From NCBI RefSeq assembly GCF_000770795.1, contig NZ_JRKJ01000010.1, positions 1-64,000 of the forward strand: a DNA stretch of 64,000 bases, in the 5' to 3' direction. A model generated the notes under the pieces. It did no database searches. It was given only the letters and a program-made list of their open reading frames with translations, and was not told where the DNA came from. The translations under genes were made by a program, and so were the position numbers. This DNA is from Lysobacter dokdonensis DS-58 (GTDB lineage: Bacteria; Pseudomonadota; Gammaproteobacteria; Xanthomonadales; Xanthomonadaceae). Shown here piece by piece: positions 1 through 8,998 of this stretch (positions within the stretch are counted from its first letter, which is position 1; each line of letters opens with the position of its first letter).

Positions 1-2419
1 CTTCGACGCCGTCGGCCTCGTCGTGCTCCATGCCTTCGACGTTGGCCTCGTTCGCCATTTCGCCTTCCGCGCCACCCTGGCCGCGACGACGGCGACGGCC
101 ACCACGACGTCCGCGACGGCGACGGCCGCCGCCTTCGCCGGATTCGGCCTGCGCGTCCTGCACGAACTCGTTGCCACCGGCGGCCGGCTGCGCGGCCTCG
201 GCGGCCTGCGATGCATCGGCGACAGCCACCACGGCATCCGCGGCGGGTGCGTTCATCGCGGGCACGATGGCGACGGCTGCAGCCTGCGCGTCCGAAGGCT
301 TCGCTTCGGCGGCCTTCGCCGCGTCGGCTGCGGCCTGCTGCTCGCGCTGCTGGCGCTTGGCTTCGTTGCGCGCCAGTTGGTCCGCACGCTGCTGTTCGGC
401 ACGCTGCTGCTGTTCGAGACGGCGCTGTTCCTTCTGCGCTTCGTCGAGCTGCGGCTTGGGCTGCTTCTGCTGCTGTTGCTGCTTGGGCTGCTGCGGTTGC
501 TTGGGCTGCTGCGCTTGCTGCGGGCCCTTCTGCTGCTGGCCGGCCTTCTGGTCGCGGCGTTGGTCGTCGCGGCGGCCCTGCTGGTTGCGGTTGCGTCCGT
601 CGCGCTGGTCACGGCGGCCATCGCGGTTGCGATTGCGCTCGTCCTGCGAACGGGCCGCGGGCGAGGGCGATGCGGCCACCGGTTCTGCGCCCCCGAACAG
701 GCGCTTGAAGAAGCCGGCGAGTCCGCCGCTCGAACGTGCGGCCACCGGCGCTTGCGCGACGGCGACGGGCGCGGCGGCCGGCTTGGCTTCCTCGCGCACT
801 TCTTCGCGCACGGGCGCGGGCTGCGCGGGACGCACGTTGGTGACGGCCGGCAGGTTCGGGATGTTGAGGTGGGCCTTGGTCAGCGCATGCGTGGCGAGCT
901 TGCGCGGCGTGCCGCGCTGGTAGCTCGGCTTGCTGCTTTCTTCGCCGAGTTCGTTCTCGCGGATGCGGGTGACTTCGAAGTGCGGCGTCTCGAGCTGATC
1001 GTCTGCGACGATGACGATCGGCGCGTCGTGGCGCTTTTCGATCTCGCCGAGCGCGCGGCGCTTTTCGTTGAGCAGGTAGTTGGCGATTTCCGTCGGCGCC
1101 TGCACCAGCACCTGGCCGGTGTTTTCCTTCATCGCGTGTTCTTCGGCAAGGCGAAGGATGGACAGCGAGAGGGATTCGACGCTGCGCATGCGGCCGTGGC
1201 CTTCGCAGCGCGGGCAGACGAGCTGGCTGGATTCGCCCAGGCTCGGGCGCAGGCGCTGGCGCGACATCTCCAGCAGGCCGAAGCGCGAGATGCGGCCGAG
1301 CTGCACGCGCGCGCGGTCGTACTTGAGCGAGTGCTGCAGCTTGTTCTCGACTTCGCGCTGGTGCTTGTTGGACGCCATGTCGATGAAGTCGATGACCACC
1401 AGGCCGCCGAGGTCGCGCAGGCGCAACTGGCGGGCGACTTCTTCGGCCGCTTCCAGGTTGGTCTGGAACGCGGTTTCTTCGATGTCGCCGCCCTTGGTGG
1501 CGCGCGCGGAGTTCACGTCGACCGCGGTCAGGGCTTCGGTCTGGTCGATCACCAGCGCGCCGCCGGAGGGCAGGCGCACGGTGCGCTCGTACGCGTTCTC
1601 GATCTGCGATTCGATCTGGAAGCGGTTGAAGAGCGGGGTGTCGTCCGTGTAGTGCTTGAGCTTGCGCATGTTGTGCGGCATGACCTGCTGCACGAACTCG
1701 CGGGCTTCGTCGAACATTTCCGGCGTGTCGACGAGGATCTCGCCGATGTCGGCGCGCATGTAGTCGCGCAGGGCGCGGATGATCAGGCGCGATTCCTGGT
1801 AGATCAGGAACGGGCTCGGCTTGCTGAGCGCGGCCTCGGCGATGGACTTCCACACCTGCAGCAGATAGTCGAGGTCCCACTGGAGTTCTTCGGCATCGCG
1901 GCCGACGCCGGCGGTGCGGATGATCACGCCCATGTCGTCGGGGATCTGGAGCTTGTCCATCGCCTCCTTGAGGGCGGCGCGGTCGTCGCCCTCGATGCGG
2001 CGCGAGACGCCGCCGGCGGTGGGCGAGTTGGGCATCAGCACCATGTAGCGGCCGGCGAGCGAGATGAACGTCGTCAGCGCCGCGCCCTTGTTGCCGCGTT
2101 CTTCCTTGTCGACCTGGACCACGATTTCCTGGCCTTCGCGCAGGAGTTCACGCAGGCCGGCCTTGTTGTGGTCGACGCCCTGCTGGAAATAGTCGCGGGA
2201 GATTTCCTTGAGCGGAAGGAAGCCGTGGCGCTCGCCGCCGTATTCGACGAAGGCCGCTTCGAGCGAGGGCTCGAGGCGCGTGATGCGGCCCTTGTAGATG
2301 TTGGACTTCTTCTGTTCCTTCGACGGTTGTTCGATGTCGATGTCGTAAAGGGTCTGACCGTCGACGATGGCGACGCGCAGTTCTTCCGCCTGCGTCGCGT
2401 TGATGAGCATTCGCTTCAT
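1..2419 (-). CDS. rne: Ribonuclease E (3'-truncated by window edge)
   Basis: RNase E is the endonuclease that starts mRNA decay and matures rRNA and tRNA at the inner membrane. The frame begins [10 protein letters not shown] at 2419 and stays open to base 1, giving 806 codons; the C-terminal end lies outside the window. The S1 RNA-binding domain is at about residues 37-120. The DNase I-like catalytic part carries D301 and D344, matching the metal-binding aspartates of the family. The Zn-link motif CPRCEGHG starts at C402. After about residue 560 the protein is low-complexity: a Q/K/P stretch near 620-660, an Ala-rich stretch and an Arg-rich block, as expected for the disordered degradosome scaffold. 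It is divergent from rluC, the usual neighbour. Identification is secure. Confidence 0.97.
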   Translation of the reverse strand, partial: MKRMLINATQAEELRVAIVDGQTLYDIDIEQPSKEQKKSNIYKGRITRLEPSLEAAFVEYGGERHGFLPLKEISRDYFQQGVDHNKAGLRELLREGQEIVVQVDKEERGNKGAALTTFISLAGRYMVLMPNSPTAGGVSRRIEGDDRAALKEAMDKLQIPDDMGVIIRTAGVGRDAEELQWDLDYLLQVWKSIAEAALSKPSPFLIYQESRLIIRALRDYMRADIGEILVDTPEMFDEAREFVQQVMPHNMRKLKHYTDDTPLFNRFQIESQIENAYERTVRLPSGGALVIDQTEALTAVDVNSARATKGGDIEETAFQTNLEAAEEVARQLRLRDLGGLVVIDFIDMASNKHQREVENKLQHSLKYDRARVQLGRISRFGLLEMSRQRLRPSLGESSQLVCPRCEGHGRMRSVESLSLSILRLAEEHAMKENTGQVLVQAPTEIANYLLNEKRRALGEIEKRHDAPIVIVADDQLETPHFEVTRIRENELGEESSKPSYQRGTPRKLATHALTKAHLNIPNLPAVTNVRPAQPAPVREEVREEAKPAAAPVAVAQAPVAARSSGGLAGFFKRLFGGAEPVAASPSPAARSQDERNRNRDGRRDQRDGRNRNQQGRRDDQRRDQKAGQQQKGPQQAQQPKQPQQPKQQQQQKQPKPQLDEAQKEQRRLEQQQRAEQQRADQLARNEAKRQQREQQAAADAAKAAEAKPSDAQAAAVAIVPAMNAPAADAVVAVADASQAAEAAQPAAGGNEFVQDAQAESGEGGGRRRRGRRGGRRRRRGQGGAEGEMANEANVEGMEHDEADGVE

Positions 2420-2863
2420 TGTGCGTTCCTCGCGCGCTGTCGCACGCGGAACGCCGTGGGCGTTCGCCTCTGGATACCGCGGCGCCATCGGCGCGCCATC
2501 GCAGGCGCATCGCTGTCGCGTCTTGATATGCCAGCGCTACGACACCACGGCATGCCGCGGGAGCGCTTGTATTGCCTATGTCCAATTTGCGGGCCGGCGA
2601 CGTGGCGGCCGGGGGGCGTTCGCGTCGCGCGGGTCGTTGTTCAGCGCCGATGTCTGACGCATCGGGCGATGGCCGGGCCTGCCGACGAGCCGCTAACATG
2701 GCCGCCCCGGGGGCGGTGGTCGCGCACTGTGTCGGGGATCGCGGGAGGCGGGCTTTCGGCCCGTTGGCTGCGCGGGAACGCGGGTTTCGCGGTCCTTCGC
2801 GCAATCTCCCTGCGAAATCAAACCCTTACTTCGCGCGGCGAGTGTAGCAGGTCAAAGGCGACG
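2420..2863. promoter_or_regulatory. rne/rluC divergent intergenic region
   Basis: This 444 bp gap separates divergent rne and rluC and must hold both promoters. In enterobacteria rne has a long structured 5' leader through which RNase E autoregulates; the length of this gap would allow that here, but I could not place a convincing promoter or recognise the leader hairpins by eye. Open frames crossing the gap on the plus strand are antisense read-through of rne and do not look like genes. Confidence 0.4.
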
Positions 2864-3829
2864 ATGGACCCCACGCAACCGGCCCCGAGCCGCCCCGCGG
2901 CTCCCGCGCGCACCGTGAAGGTGCCCGAGGATCGCGACGGGCAGCGCCTCGACAACTTCCTCCTTGGGCAGTTGAAGGGCGCGCCGCGCTCGCTCGTCTA
3001 CAAACTGGTGCGCTCCGGCCAGGTGCGCGTGAATGGCGGCCGCGCGAAGGCCGAGCGCAAGCTCGAAGCCGGCGACGAAGTCCGCATCCCGCCCGTGCGC
3101 CTGGGGGAAGAAGCCGACCGGGGCACGCCCGCGCGCGGTTTGCTGGAGGCGATGGACGCCAGCATCGTCTTCGAGGACAACCGGCTGCTCGCGATCAACA
3201 AGCCTTCCGGCGTGGCCAGCCACGGCGGCAGCGGCATCAGCTTCGGCGCGATCGAAACGCTGCGCGCGCTGCGGCCGAAGGACAACCTCGAACTGGTGCA
3301 CCGACTGGACCGCGATACCTCCGGCTTGCTGGTGCTCGCGAAGAAGCGCTCGGCGCTGACCGAACTCCAGGCGTTGATGCGCGAAGACGGCGGCATCGCC
3401 AAGCGCTACCTCGCGCTGCTGGTCGGTCGCTTGCCGAACGGCACGATGACGGTCGACGCGCCGCTCCACATCGGCCTGCGCCAGGGCGGCGAGCGCCACG
3501 TGCAGGTGCATGCCGACGGCAAACCGTCGGTGAGTCACTTCAGGGCGCTGGAACGCCGCGGCGGCCAGTCTTATTGCGAAGTGCGCATCGAAACCGGCCG
3601 CACGCACCAGATCCGCGTGCACGCGCAGCACATCGGGCATCCGATCGCCGGCGACGACAAGTACGGCGATCCGGCCGCCAACAAGCGCCTGCGCGAACAG
3701 GTGGGGCTGAAGCGGATGTTCCTGCACGCCTCGACGCTGGAATTCGCGCTCGATGGCGGGAAAGCGCCGTACTCGCTCAACGCGCCGCTGGCGCCGGAGC
3801 TGGTCGACGTCCTGGATCGCCTCGCCTAG
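2864..3829 (+). CDS. rluC: 23S rRNA pseudouridine synthase, RluC type
   Basis: The enzyme isomerises uridines in 23S rRNA (955, 2504 and 2580 in E. coli numbering) to pseudouridine. The 321 aa protein has an S4 RNA-binding domain at about residues 19-80 (DGQRLDNFL onwards) and a RluA-family catalytic domain with HRLDRDTSG at 146-154, where D149 is the catalytic aspartate. ATG 2864 is chosen because it gives the normal family N terminus; the open frame runs far upstream only because it lies antisense to rne. The stop overlaps the stop of the convergent dehydratase gene in a shared CTAG. RluC rather than RluD is inferred from the position next to rne. Confidence 0.93.
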   Translation: MDPTQPAPSRPAAPARTVKVPEDRDGQRLDNFLLGQLKGAPRSLVYKLVRSGQVRVNGGRAKAERKLEAGDEVRIPPVRLGEEADRGTPARGLLEAMDASIVFEDNRLLAINKPSGVASHGGSGISFGAIETLRALRPKDNLELVHRLDRDTSGLLVLAKKRSALTELQALMREDGGIAKRYLALLVGRLPNGTMTVDAPLHIGLRQGGERHVQVHADGKPSVSHFRALERRGGQSYCEVRIETGRTHQIRVHAQHIGHPIAGDDKYGDPAANKRLREQVGLKRMFLHASTLEFALDGGKAPYSLNAPLAPELVDVLDRLA

Positions 3830-4176
3830 GCCTTCGGGCCGGCGAGGCGCTCGGTCTTCGCCGCGAGGATGAAGTCGTTCTCGCTCAGGCCGCCCACGTC
3901 GTGCGTGGAGAAGCGGACCACGCAGCGGTCGTAGTGAACTCCGAGGTCCGGGTGGTGGTCTTCGGCATTGGCGATGTATGCCAGTGCGTTCACGAACCCC
4001 ATCGTCCGGTAGTAATCCTTGAAATTGAACGTCTTCACGAGCGCGTGGCCGTCCTCGGCCAGCTCCCAGCCGGGAATCTGCGGCAACAGCTCGCGCACGC
4101 GGGCTTCGTTGAGCTTGTGCTCGGTGCCGCGGCGCGGGATGCAGTGGGCGTCGGCGAGGGCGATCAGGTCGGACAT
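3826..4176 (-). CDS. phhB: 4a-hydroxytetrahydrobiopterin dehydratase (PCD/DCoH)
   Basis: This cytosolic enzyme dehydrates 4a-hydroxytetrahydropterin, the product left by aromatic amino acid hydroxylases, so that the cofactor can be recycled. The 116 aa protein has the usual family length and the signature [11 protein letters not shown] at about 72-82, whose histidines form the active site. No phenylalanine hydroxylase gene lies in the window. The gene is convergent with rluC (4 bp overlap) and its start faces nfuA. The symbol is by family only. Confidence 0.92.
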   Translation of the reverse strand: MSDLIALADAHCIPRRGTEHKLNEARVRELLPQIPGWELAEDGHALVKTFNFKDYYRTMGFVNALAYIANAEDHHPDLGVHYDRCVVRFSTHDVGGLSENDFILAAKTERLAGPKA

Positions 4177-4219
4177 GGGGCGGCTCCGCTGCGTTGCGCG
4201 CTGTACCGGAAGGGGTGGC

Positions 4220-4225
4220 TAGAAT
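4220..4225 (+). promoter_or_regulatory. Candidate -10 box of nfuA
   Basis: TAGAAT sits with its last base only 7 nt before the nfuA ATG, so a transcript from it would be nearly or fully leaderless. TTGCGC at 4194-4199 is a possible -35, but the 20 bp spacing is too long to be convincing. Confidence 0.4.
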
Positions 4226-4232
4226 AGCCCGC

Positions 4233-4826
4233 ATGATCCAACTCTCCGAATCCGCGCAGGCGCATTTCCGCCGCCTGATCGAACGCGAAGCCCTGCCGGG
4301 CCTCGGCGTCCGCCTTTCCGCCGTGCATCCCGGCACGCCCCGCGCCGACGTGCGCCTCGAATTCGCCGAGCCGGCCGATCTCAGCGGTAACGAGTGGGCC
4401 ATCGATTGCGAGGGCTTCACGCTCTACATCGACCCGGCGAGCGCGCCGTTCCTCGATGCGGCCGAGATCGACTTCGTGCAGCAGCCCACCGGCGGGCAGT
4501 TGCAGATCCGCGCGCCCAAGATCAAGGGCGAAGCGCCGGCGGAGACCGCATCGCTGGTCGAGCGCGTGCGGTGGGTGGTCGAACATGAGGTCAATCCGCA
4601 GCTCGCGCAGCATCGCGGGCATGTGTCGGTGCAGGAAGTGACGGCAGACGGCGTCGTGCTGTTGCGCTTCGGCGGTGGTTGCCACGGCTGCGGCATGGCG
4701 GATGTCACGCTGAAGCAGGGGATCGAGCAGACGCTGATGACGCGCGTGCCCGGCGTCACCGCGGTGCGCGATGCGACCGACCATGCGACAGGCACGGCAC
4801 CTTACATGCCGCGCGACGCCGCCTGA
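4233..4826 (+). CDS. nfuA: Fe-S biogenesis protein NfuA
   Basis: NfuA carries 4Fe-4S clusters to target proteins, notably under oxidative or iron stress. The 197 aa protein has a degenerate A-type scaffold domain at about 1-95, without its own cysteines, followed by an Nfu domain at about 108-185 with the cluster-binding pair C150-x-x-C153 in [17 protein letters not shown] 4233 ([12 protein letters not shown]) matches the family start exactly; upstream in-frame starts would overlap the promoter region and the neighbouring gene. No ribosome binding site is evident, in keeping with a leaderless message. Confidence 0.95.
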   Translation: MIQLSESAQAHFRRLIEREALPGLGVRLSAVHPGTPRADVRLEFAEPADLSGNEWAIDCEGFTLYIDPASAPFLDAAEIDFVQQPTGGQLQIRAPKIKGEAPAETASLVERVRWVVEHEVNPQLAQHRGHVSVQEVTADGVVLLRFGGGCHGCGMADVTLKQGIEQTLMTRVPGVTAVRDATDHATGTAPYMPRDAA

Positions 4827-4856
4827 CCGTTCGCGTCGAGAACGGCTCCCCTCCGA

Positions 4857-6578
4857 GTGTTCTCCGCCGCCGACATCATCGAAGCCCTCGCGCACCGGCG
4901 CCGGGTGAAGTCCATCCGGCCGCAGGCGCCGGGCACGTTTCCGCCAGGCTGGCAAGCGTGGTTCGACGGCATGCACGCCTCGCCGCATGCGGTGAAGGGC
5001 GCGCTGCCTGCGACGTTCATCGAAGAACTCGTGCAGCGGCCGCTCGCATCGCCGCCGGCGCGCGATGCGCAGCTCAATCGCTGGCGCGCGTTCGCGACCT
5101 TGTGGCGCCAGCAGTGGCATCCACCGATCCCCGAAGAGCGCGGGTTGCGGTGGTTCGCTGCGTCGTTCAGCGCGGTGCTGCATTTGTGTTTCGCATTCCT
5201 GCTGTTGTGGCTGGCATACGTGTTCGTTCCACCGCCGCCACCGGCGGGCGAGGGCGAGCAGGTGGTGCAGGCCGAGTTCATCGGCACCGGCACGCCGGAG
5301 GAAACCGGCGGCGGCGCGCCCGAAGGACCGCAACCGGAACCCGCGCAGACTGCGGCTGCGCCGTCTCCGCCCGCGGCCACGCCGCAACCGTCGAACGCAC
5401 CGGTGCAACCGCCACCGCCGCCGCAGCCGGAAGAACCCGCGCCGGCGCCTGAAACCCCGGTCGCCGCGCAACCGCCGCCGCAGGCCGAACCGGAACCGCA
5501 GCCCGTCGTCGAAGTCCCGCCCGCACCGCAACCTCTGCAGGTGACGGAAGTGCCGCAGCCCGACACGTCGTTCGTGTTGCCGCCGCCGCGGCCGCGCGAA
5601 GTGGACGTCGCGCCGCGTGACCTGGCGGTGCCGCAATTGCGCCAGCCGACGCAGGCGATCTCGCGCGTCGAAACGCAGCGGCAAACCATCGACACGCAAC
5701 GCGTCGAAGTGCAACGCATCGCGATCACGCCGCCGCAGGTGCGCGGCGAAGAGTCGGCGCGGTTGACGCAGCAGATCCGGATCACCACCGCGCCGTCGCA
5801 ATCGCGCGAGATCGCGTTGCCGACATTGCGCGGTGAAACGCGCGCGATCCCGATGCCGTCGCGCGGCACGACACCGGGCGCGACGGCGCCGGGAGCGTCG
5901 ACGTCGAATGCACCGTCGAGCGCGCCAGGGTCGTCGACCGCAGCGACGAGCGCCGCACCGGGCGGACAGCAAGCGCCGGGCAGCGGCACGTCGCCCGCCG
6001 CGCAACCGGGCGCCGGCACGACGCCGAATGCACCGCCAGGCGCATGGCCCTCGCCGAACCGGGGCGACGATTGGGGCGTGGGCACGCGCAACACGCCGGG
6101 CGGCAAGCCGGGGTCGGGCGCGAAGCCGGGCATCTACGATGCGCAGGGCCGCCCGAATCTCGGCGAACCCCCGACGCCGGGGCAGAACGCGCCGGGCACG
6201 ATGGAAGCGCACATCGCCAACCTGGATCGCGCGGGCCGCTGGCTCAAGCGCCCGCCGATGGATTACACGCCGACGACGTTCGACCAGTACTGGGTGCCGA
6301 ACGAAACCCTGCTGCAGGAATGGGTGCGCAAGGGCATCAAGTCGCTGTCGATCCCGATCCCGGGCACCGACAAGAAGATCTCCTGCGTCATTTCGATCCT
6401 GCAGTTCGGTGGCGGTTGCGGCCTGACCGATCCGAACGCGAACGCGCAGGCCGCGCGTGCACGACCGCCGCCGGACGTGCCCTTCAAGCCTTGGTTGCAG
6501 GAAGACAACGGCAGCATCAAGAAAGCGCCGCCGCCGCCGAACACGTCGGTGCAGCCGCCCGCGAGCACGAATCCGTAG
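4857..6578 (+). CDS. Proline-rich single-span membrane protein, unknown function
   Basis: I do not recognise a characterised family. The 573 aa product begins at GTG 4857, the only usable start after the upstream stop. Residues 1-100 form a basic cytoplasmic domain with several Trp. One membrane segment follows at about 102-122, ending in a run of prolines. Residues 125-260 are rich in Pro, Glu, Ala and Gln, like the periplasmic spacer of TonB or TolA. Residues 260-340 hold short T/R/Q-rich repeats, 340-450 are Gly/Pro/Ala/Thr-rich, and a compact C-terminal domain with two Cys ends in another proline run. The layout suggests an envelope-spanning protein. Similar proteins in xanthomonads are annotated 'transmembrane repetitive protein'. 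It follows nfuA by 30 bp and ends at a strong terminator. Confidence 0.8.
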   Translation: MFSAADIIEALAHRRRVKSIRPQAPGTFPPGWQAWFDGMHASPHAVKGALPATFIEELVQRPLASPPARDAQLNRWRAFATLWRQQWHPPIPEERGLRWFAASFSAVLHLCFAFLLLWLAYVFVPPPPPAGEGEQVVQAEFIGTGTPEETGGGAPEGPQPEPAQTAAAPSPPAATPQPSNAPVQPPPPPQPEEPAPAPETPVAAQPPPQAEPEPQPVVEVPPAPQPLQVTEVPQPDTSFVLPPPRPREVDVAPRDLAVPQLRQPTQAISRVETQRQTIDTQRVEVQRIAITPPQVRGEESARLTQQIRITTAPSQSREIALPTLRGETRAIPMPSRGTTPGATAPGASTSNAPSSAPGSSTAATSAAPGGQQAPGSGTSPAAQPGAGTTPNAPPGAWPSPNRGDDWGVGTRNTPGGKPGSGAKPGIYDAQGRPNLGEPPTPGQNAPGTMEAHIANLDRAGRWLKRPPMDYTPTTFDQYWVPNETLLQEWVRKGIKSLSIPIPGTDKKISCVISILQFGGGCGLTDPNANAQAARARPPPDVPFKPWLQEDNGSIKKAPPPPNTSVQPPASTNP

Positions 6579-6584
6579 ACGCAG

Positions 6585-6610
6585 AAAGGCCCGCATTCGC
6601 GGGCCTTTTT
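6585..6610 (+). terminator. Rho-independent terminator
   Basis: A perfect 10 bp stem (AAAGGCCCGC / GCGGGCCTTT) with a 4 nt loop runs into a T run. It lies 7 bp after the stop of the proline-rich gene and between convergent genes, so it may serve both directions, though the T run is better on the plus strand. Confidence 0.88.
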
Positions 6611-6648
6611 CCAACCGGTTCCCCGCGTGGCGGGGAAGGGATTGTCCG

Positions 6649-7083
6649 TTACTGCACGTTGTGCAGGTCGGACAGGTGGCTTTCCGTCGAGTGGAAATAC
6701 GCACCGAGGTCGGCGATCTGCTGGTCGGTGAGTTCCTTCGCCTGTGGGCTCATCAGCGCGTTCTCGCGATCGCCCTTGCGGTAGGCGAGCAGCGCGTGCT
6801 CGATGTAATCGGAGTACTGGCCGCCGAGCTTCGGGTAGGTCTTGTCGGTCGGCACGTTGCCTTCGGCGCCGTGGCAATCCACGCACGCGAAACCGTTGCG
6901 CTTGGTCGTGGCGAGCTTCATGCCCGCTTCGATGTTGCCCGACGGCAGGCCGGCGGACGAGGACTTCGGCGCTTCGCCTTCCGCGTGGCCGCCTTCGGTG
7001 TGGCCTTCCTCGCCGTTGCCGGAGCAGGCGGTGAGCGCGAGGGCGAGCAGGGCGATGGCGAACGCGGGCTTCTTGATCGTCAT
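6649..7083 (-). CDS. Lipoprotein c-type cytochrome
   Basis: The product is a 144 aa monohaem cytochrome c. A hydrophobic signal segment ends in LTAC at about residues 17-20, a lipobox, so it is probably anchored in a membrane facing the periplasm. Haem attachment is CVDCH at about 67-71, with a likely axial Met in the ALMSPQAKEL segment. The fold resembles cytochrome c553/c4-type halves. ATG 7083 gives the signal sequence directly; the longer frame enters the upstream cytochrome gene. It lies 8 bp downstream of a second cytochrome gene on the same strand, so the two are co-transcribed and probably work in one electron-transfer path. Confidence 0.9.
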   Translation of the reverse strand: MTIKKPAFAIALLALALTACSGNGEEGHTEGGHAEGEAPKSSSAGLPSGNIEAGMKLATTKRNGFACVDCHGAEGNVPTDKTYPKLGGQYSDYIEHALLAYRKGDRENALMSPQAKELTDQQIADLGAYFHSTESHLSDLHNVQ

Positions 7084-7091
7084 GGGGTGGC

Positions 7092-7514
7092 TCACTTCTT
7101 CGCGTTCACGGTCGAGAGATAGGCGGCGATGTCGGCGATGTCCTGCGCCGAGAAGCTTTCCGCCTGCGCCTGCATGGTCGGATGCTTGCGGTTGCCTTCG
7201 CGGTATTCGGTGAGCGCCGAGGCGATGTACTGCGGCGACTGGCCGCCGATGCGCGGCACGTGGTAGCTCGGGTAGGCGTTCTTGTAACCCTCGATGCCGT
7301 GGCAACCGCGGCAGGTGAAGGTGAGTTCCTTGCCCTTCGCCGGATCGCCCTGGAGGTCGGCGGCCTTGGCTTCCGCGGGCGCGGCCGGCTTGGCGACCGA
7401 AGCGGCTGCCGGTGCGGCGGCCGTGGCCGGCGCGGCGGCGGTCTGCTGCGCGTGGGCAGCGAAGAGCAGGGGCGCCAGCAGCAGGCCGGCGGCGATCGTC
7501 AGCGGTCGCATCAT
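7092..7514 (-). CDS. Soluble periplasmic c-type cytochrome
   Basis: This 140 aa protein has a classical signal peptide ending AHA-Q at about residue 22, then an Ala/Pro-rich linker to about residue 55, then a cytochrome c domain with CRGCH as haem site and PTMQAQAESF containing the probable axial Met. It shares the GGQSPQYIASAL / GGQYSDYIEHAL pattern with the downstream lipoprotein cytochrome, so the two are likely duplicates with different localisation. The start could be either of two adjacent Met codons. Confidence 0.9.
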   Translation of the reverse strand: MMRPLTIAAGLLLAPLLFAAHAQQTAAAPATAAAPAAASVAKPAAPAEAKAADLQGDPAKGKELTFTCRGCHGIEGYKNAYPSYHVPRIGGQSPQYIASALTEYREGNRKHPTMQAQAESFSAQDIADIAAYLSTVNAKK

Positions 7515-7831
7515 GAAGTCAGTCCACGGTGGAAGTTCGGTCGCGCGACGCGTGCGTCATGCGGGCGTCTCGCAAGCGGCGAAGTATAGCTTGCACGTGA
7601 ATGGAACCGGCAAACGGGTGGCCGCGATCGCCTTGCGCGCGCGTGCAACCGGTCGGACGCCCGCCGCATCCATTGATCGATCACGCGCAACTCCACTCGC
7701 AACCAGCGTCCGCTTCTCTCCTTCTGCGCATCAAGCAGGAATCCTCCGTGAAGTCACCATGACCTATGGCGCATGGCGGTAACAAAGAGGGAGTGATTTA
7801 CTTGACTACAACACCCAAGGGGTCAGCCCAC
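7515..7831. promoter_or_regulatory. Cytochrome/RND divergent intergenic region
   Basis: These 317 bp lie between the cytochrome pair (minus strand) and the efflux operon (plus strand) and should carry both promoters. On the minus strand TATACT (7584-7589) is a fair -10 box for the cytochromes; TTGCCG upstream sits 19 bp away, a long spacing. A short palindrome TGATCGATCA is at 7674-7683. AAGGGG at 7817-7822 is the probable ribosome binding site of the adaptor gene. I see no gene here. Confidence 0.4.
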
Positions 7832-8971
7832 ATGTCCGCCAACGCCTCCATCCACGGCCGCACGCTGCGCGCCGGTGCCCTCCTGATCGCCTGCGCCCTG
7901 GCGCTGACCGCCTGCAAGAAGGGGGACGGAGACGCCCAGGCCAAGGGCAAGGAAGGGGAAAAGGGCCCCGAGGCCATCCCGGTCGAGGTGATGGCCGCCA
8001 CCAAGCGGCCGATCGCCGCCAGCTACACCGGCACCGCGCCGCTGGAAGCCCGCGGCGAATCGCAGGTGGTCGCCAAGACCTCCGGCGTCGCGCTCCAGGT
8101 GCTGGTGCAGGAAGGCCAGCAGGTGCACGCCGGCCAGGTCCTCGTGCGCCTGGATTCCTCGCGCGCCGCGTTGCAGGCCGCGCAGACCGCCGCGCTGATG
8201 GGCAAGCTCGAAGCCAACTACAAGCGTTCGGTCACGCTCGCCGAGCAGAAGCTCATGAGCGCCAACGACATCGACACGATCCGCTACGACCTCGAGAACG
8301 CGCGCGCCGCCAATCGCCTCGCCAATCTCGAACTGTCGTACGCGAACGTCGTCGCGCCGATCTCCGGCGTCATCGCCGAACGCAAGATCAAGGACGGCAA
8401 CTTCGTCCAGATCAACACGCCGATCTTCCGCATCGTCGACACCTCGCGCCTGGAAGCCACGCTCAACGTGCCCGAACGCGAAGTCGCCACGTTGCAGCAG
8501 GGCCTGAAGGTCGACCTCGCCGTCGACGCGCTGCCCGGCAAGAAGTTCGCCGGCACCATCGACCGCATCGCGCCCGTCGTCGACGCGGGCAGCGGCACGT
8601 TCCGCGTGATCTGCTCCTTCGAAGGCGGCGGCGCGCTGCAGCCGGGCATGTTCGGCCGCATCCGCATCGACTACGACCAGCGCACCGACGCGCTCGTCGT
8701 GCCGCGCATGGCGCTGCTCGAAGACGAAGGCGATCCGGCCGTGTTCGCGGTGAAGGCGGGCAAGGCCGTGCGCGTGCCGGTGAAGCTCGGTTACCTCGAC
8801 GGCCAGTGGGCCGAAGTGCGCGAGGGCCTGAAGCCGGGCGACCAGGTCGTCACCGCAGGCAAGGTGGCGCTGCGCGAAGGCAGCGCGGTGCAGATCGTCG
8901 GCGACCAGGCCAAGCCTGCCGCGCCGGCGGCCGGCAAGGGTGGCGTCGCCGCCGCCACCGCCGCGCGCTGA
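7832..8971 (+). CDS. RND efflux periplasmic adaptor (lipoprotein)
   Basis: This membrane-fusion protein would bridge the two downstream RND permeases to an outer-membrane channel. The 379 aa product has a lipoprotein signal with the lipobox LTAC at about residues 22-25, a Lys/Gly-rich linker, a biotinyl-lipoyl half motif (GVALQVLVQEGQQVHAGQVL), a short alpha-hairpin, the second lipoyl half (VVAPISGVIAERK), a beta-barrel and a C-terminal membrane-proximal domain with an Ala-rich tail. ATG 7832 is favoured by the AAGGGG site and the signal peptide. The short hairpin suggests an HAE-1/MdtA-like adaptor. No TolC-type gene is in the window, so the channel must be encoded elsewhere. Confidence 0.93.
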   Translation: MSANASIHGRTLRAGALLIACALALTACKKGDGDAQAKGKEGEKGPEAIPVEVMAATKRPIAASYTGTAPLEARGESQVVAKTSGVALQVLVQEGQQVHAGQVLVRLDSSRAALQAAQTAALMGKLEANYKRSVTLAEQKLMSANDIDTIRYDLENARAANRLANLELSYANVVAPISGVIAERKIKDGNFVQINTPIFRIVDTSRLEATLNVPEREVATLQQGLKVDLAVDALPGKKFAGTIDRIAPVVDAGSGTFRVICSFEGGGALQPGMFGRIRIDYDQRTDALVVPRMALLEDEGDPAVFAVKAGKAVRVPVKLGYLDGQWAEVREGLKPGDQVVTAGKVALREGSAVQIVGDQAKPAAPAAGKGGVAAATAAR

Positions 8972-8998
8972 TCGACGACAACGCCCCGGAGCTCGCGC

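Noticed and set aside
480-560. Repetitive Q/K/P codons at the rne 3' part, looking like a tandem repeat
   Set aside because: It is the low-complexity coding region of the RNase E scaffold, with no fixed repeat unit.
23-2863. Upstream extension of the rluC frame
   Set aside because: It runs antisense to rne and through the divergent intergenic region; the S4 domain begins only after 2864.
7674-7683. Palindrome TGATCGATCA as an operator
   Set aside because: Short palindromes of this kind occur by chance; no regulator gene is adjacent.
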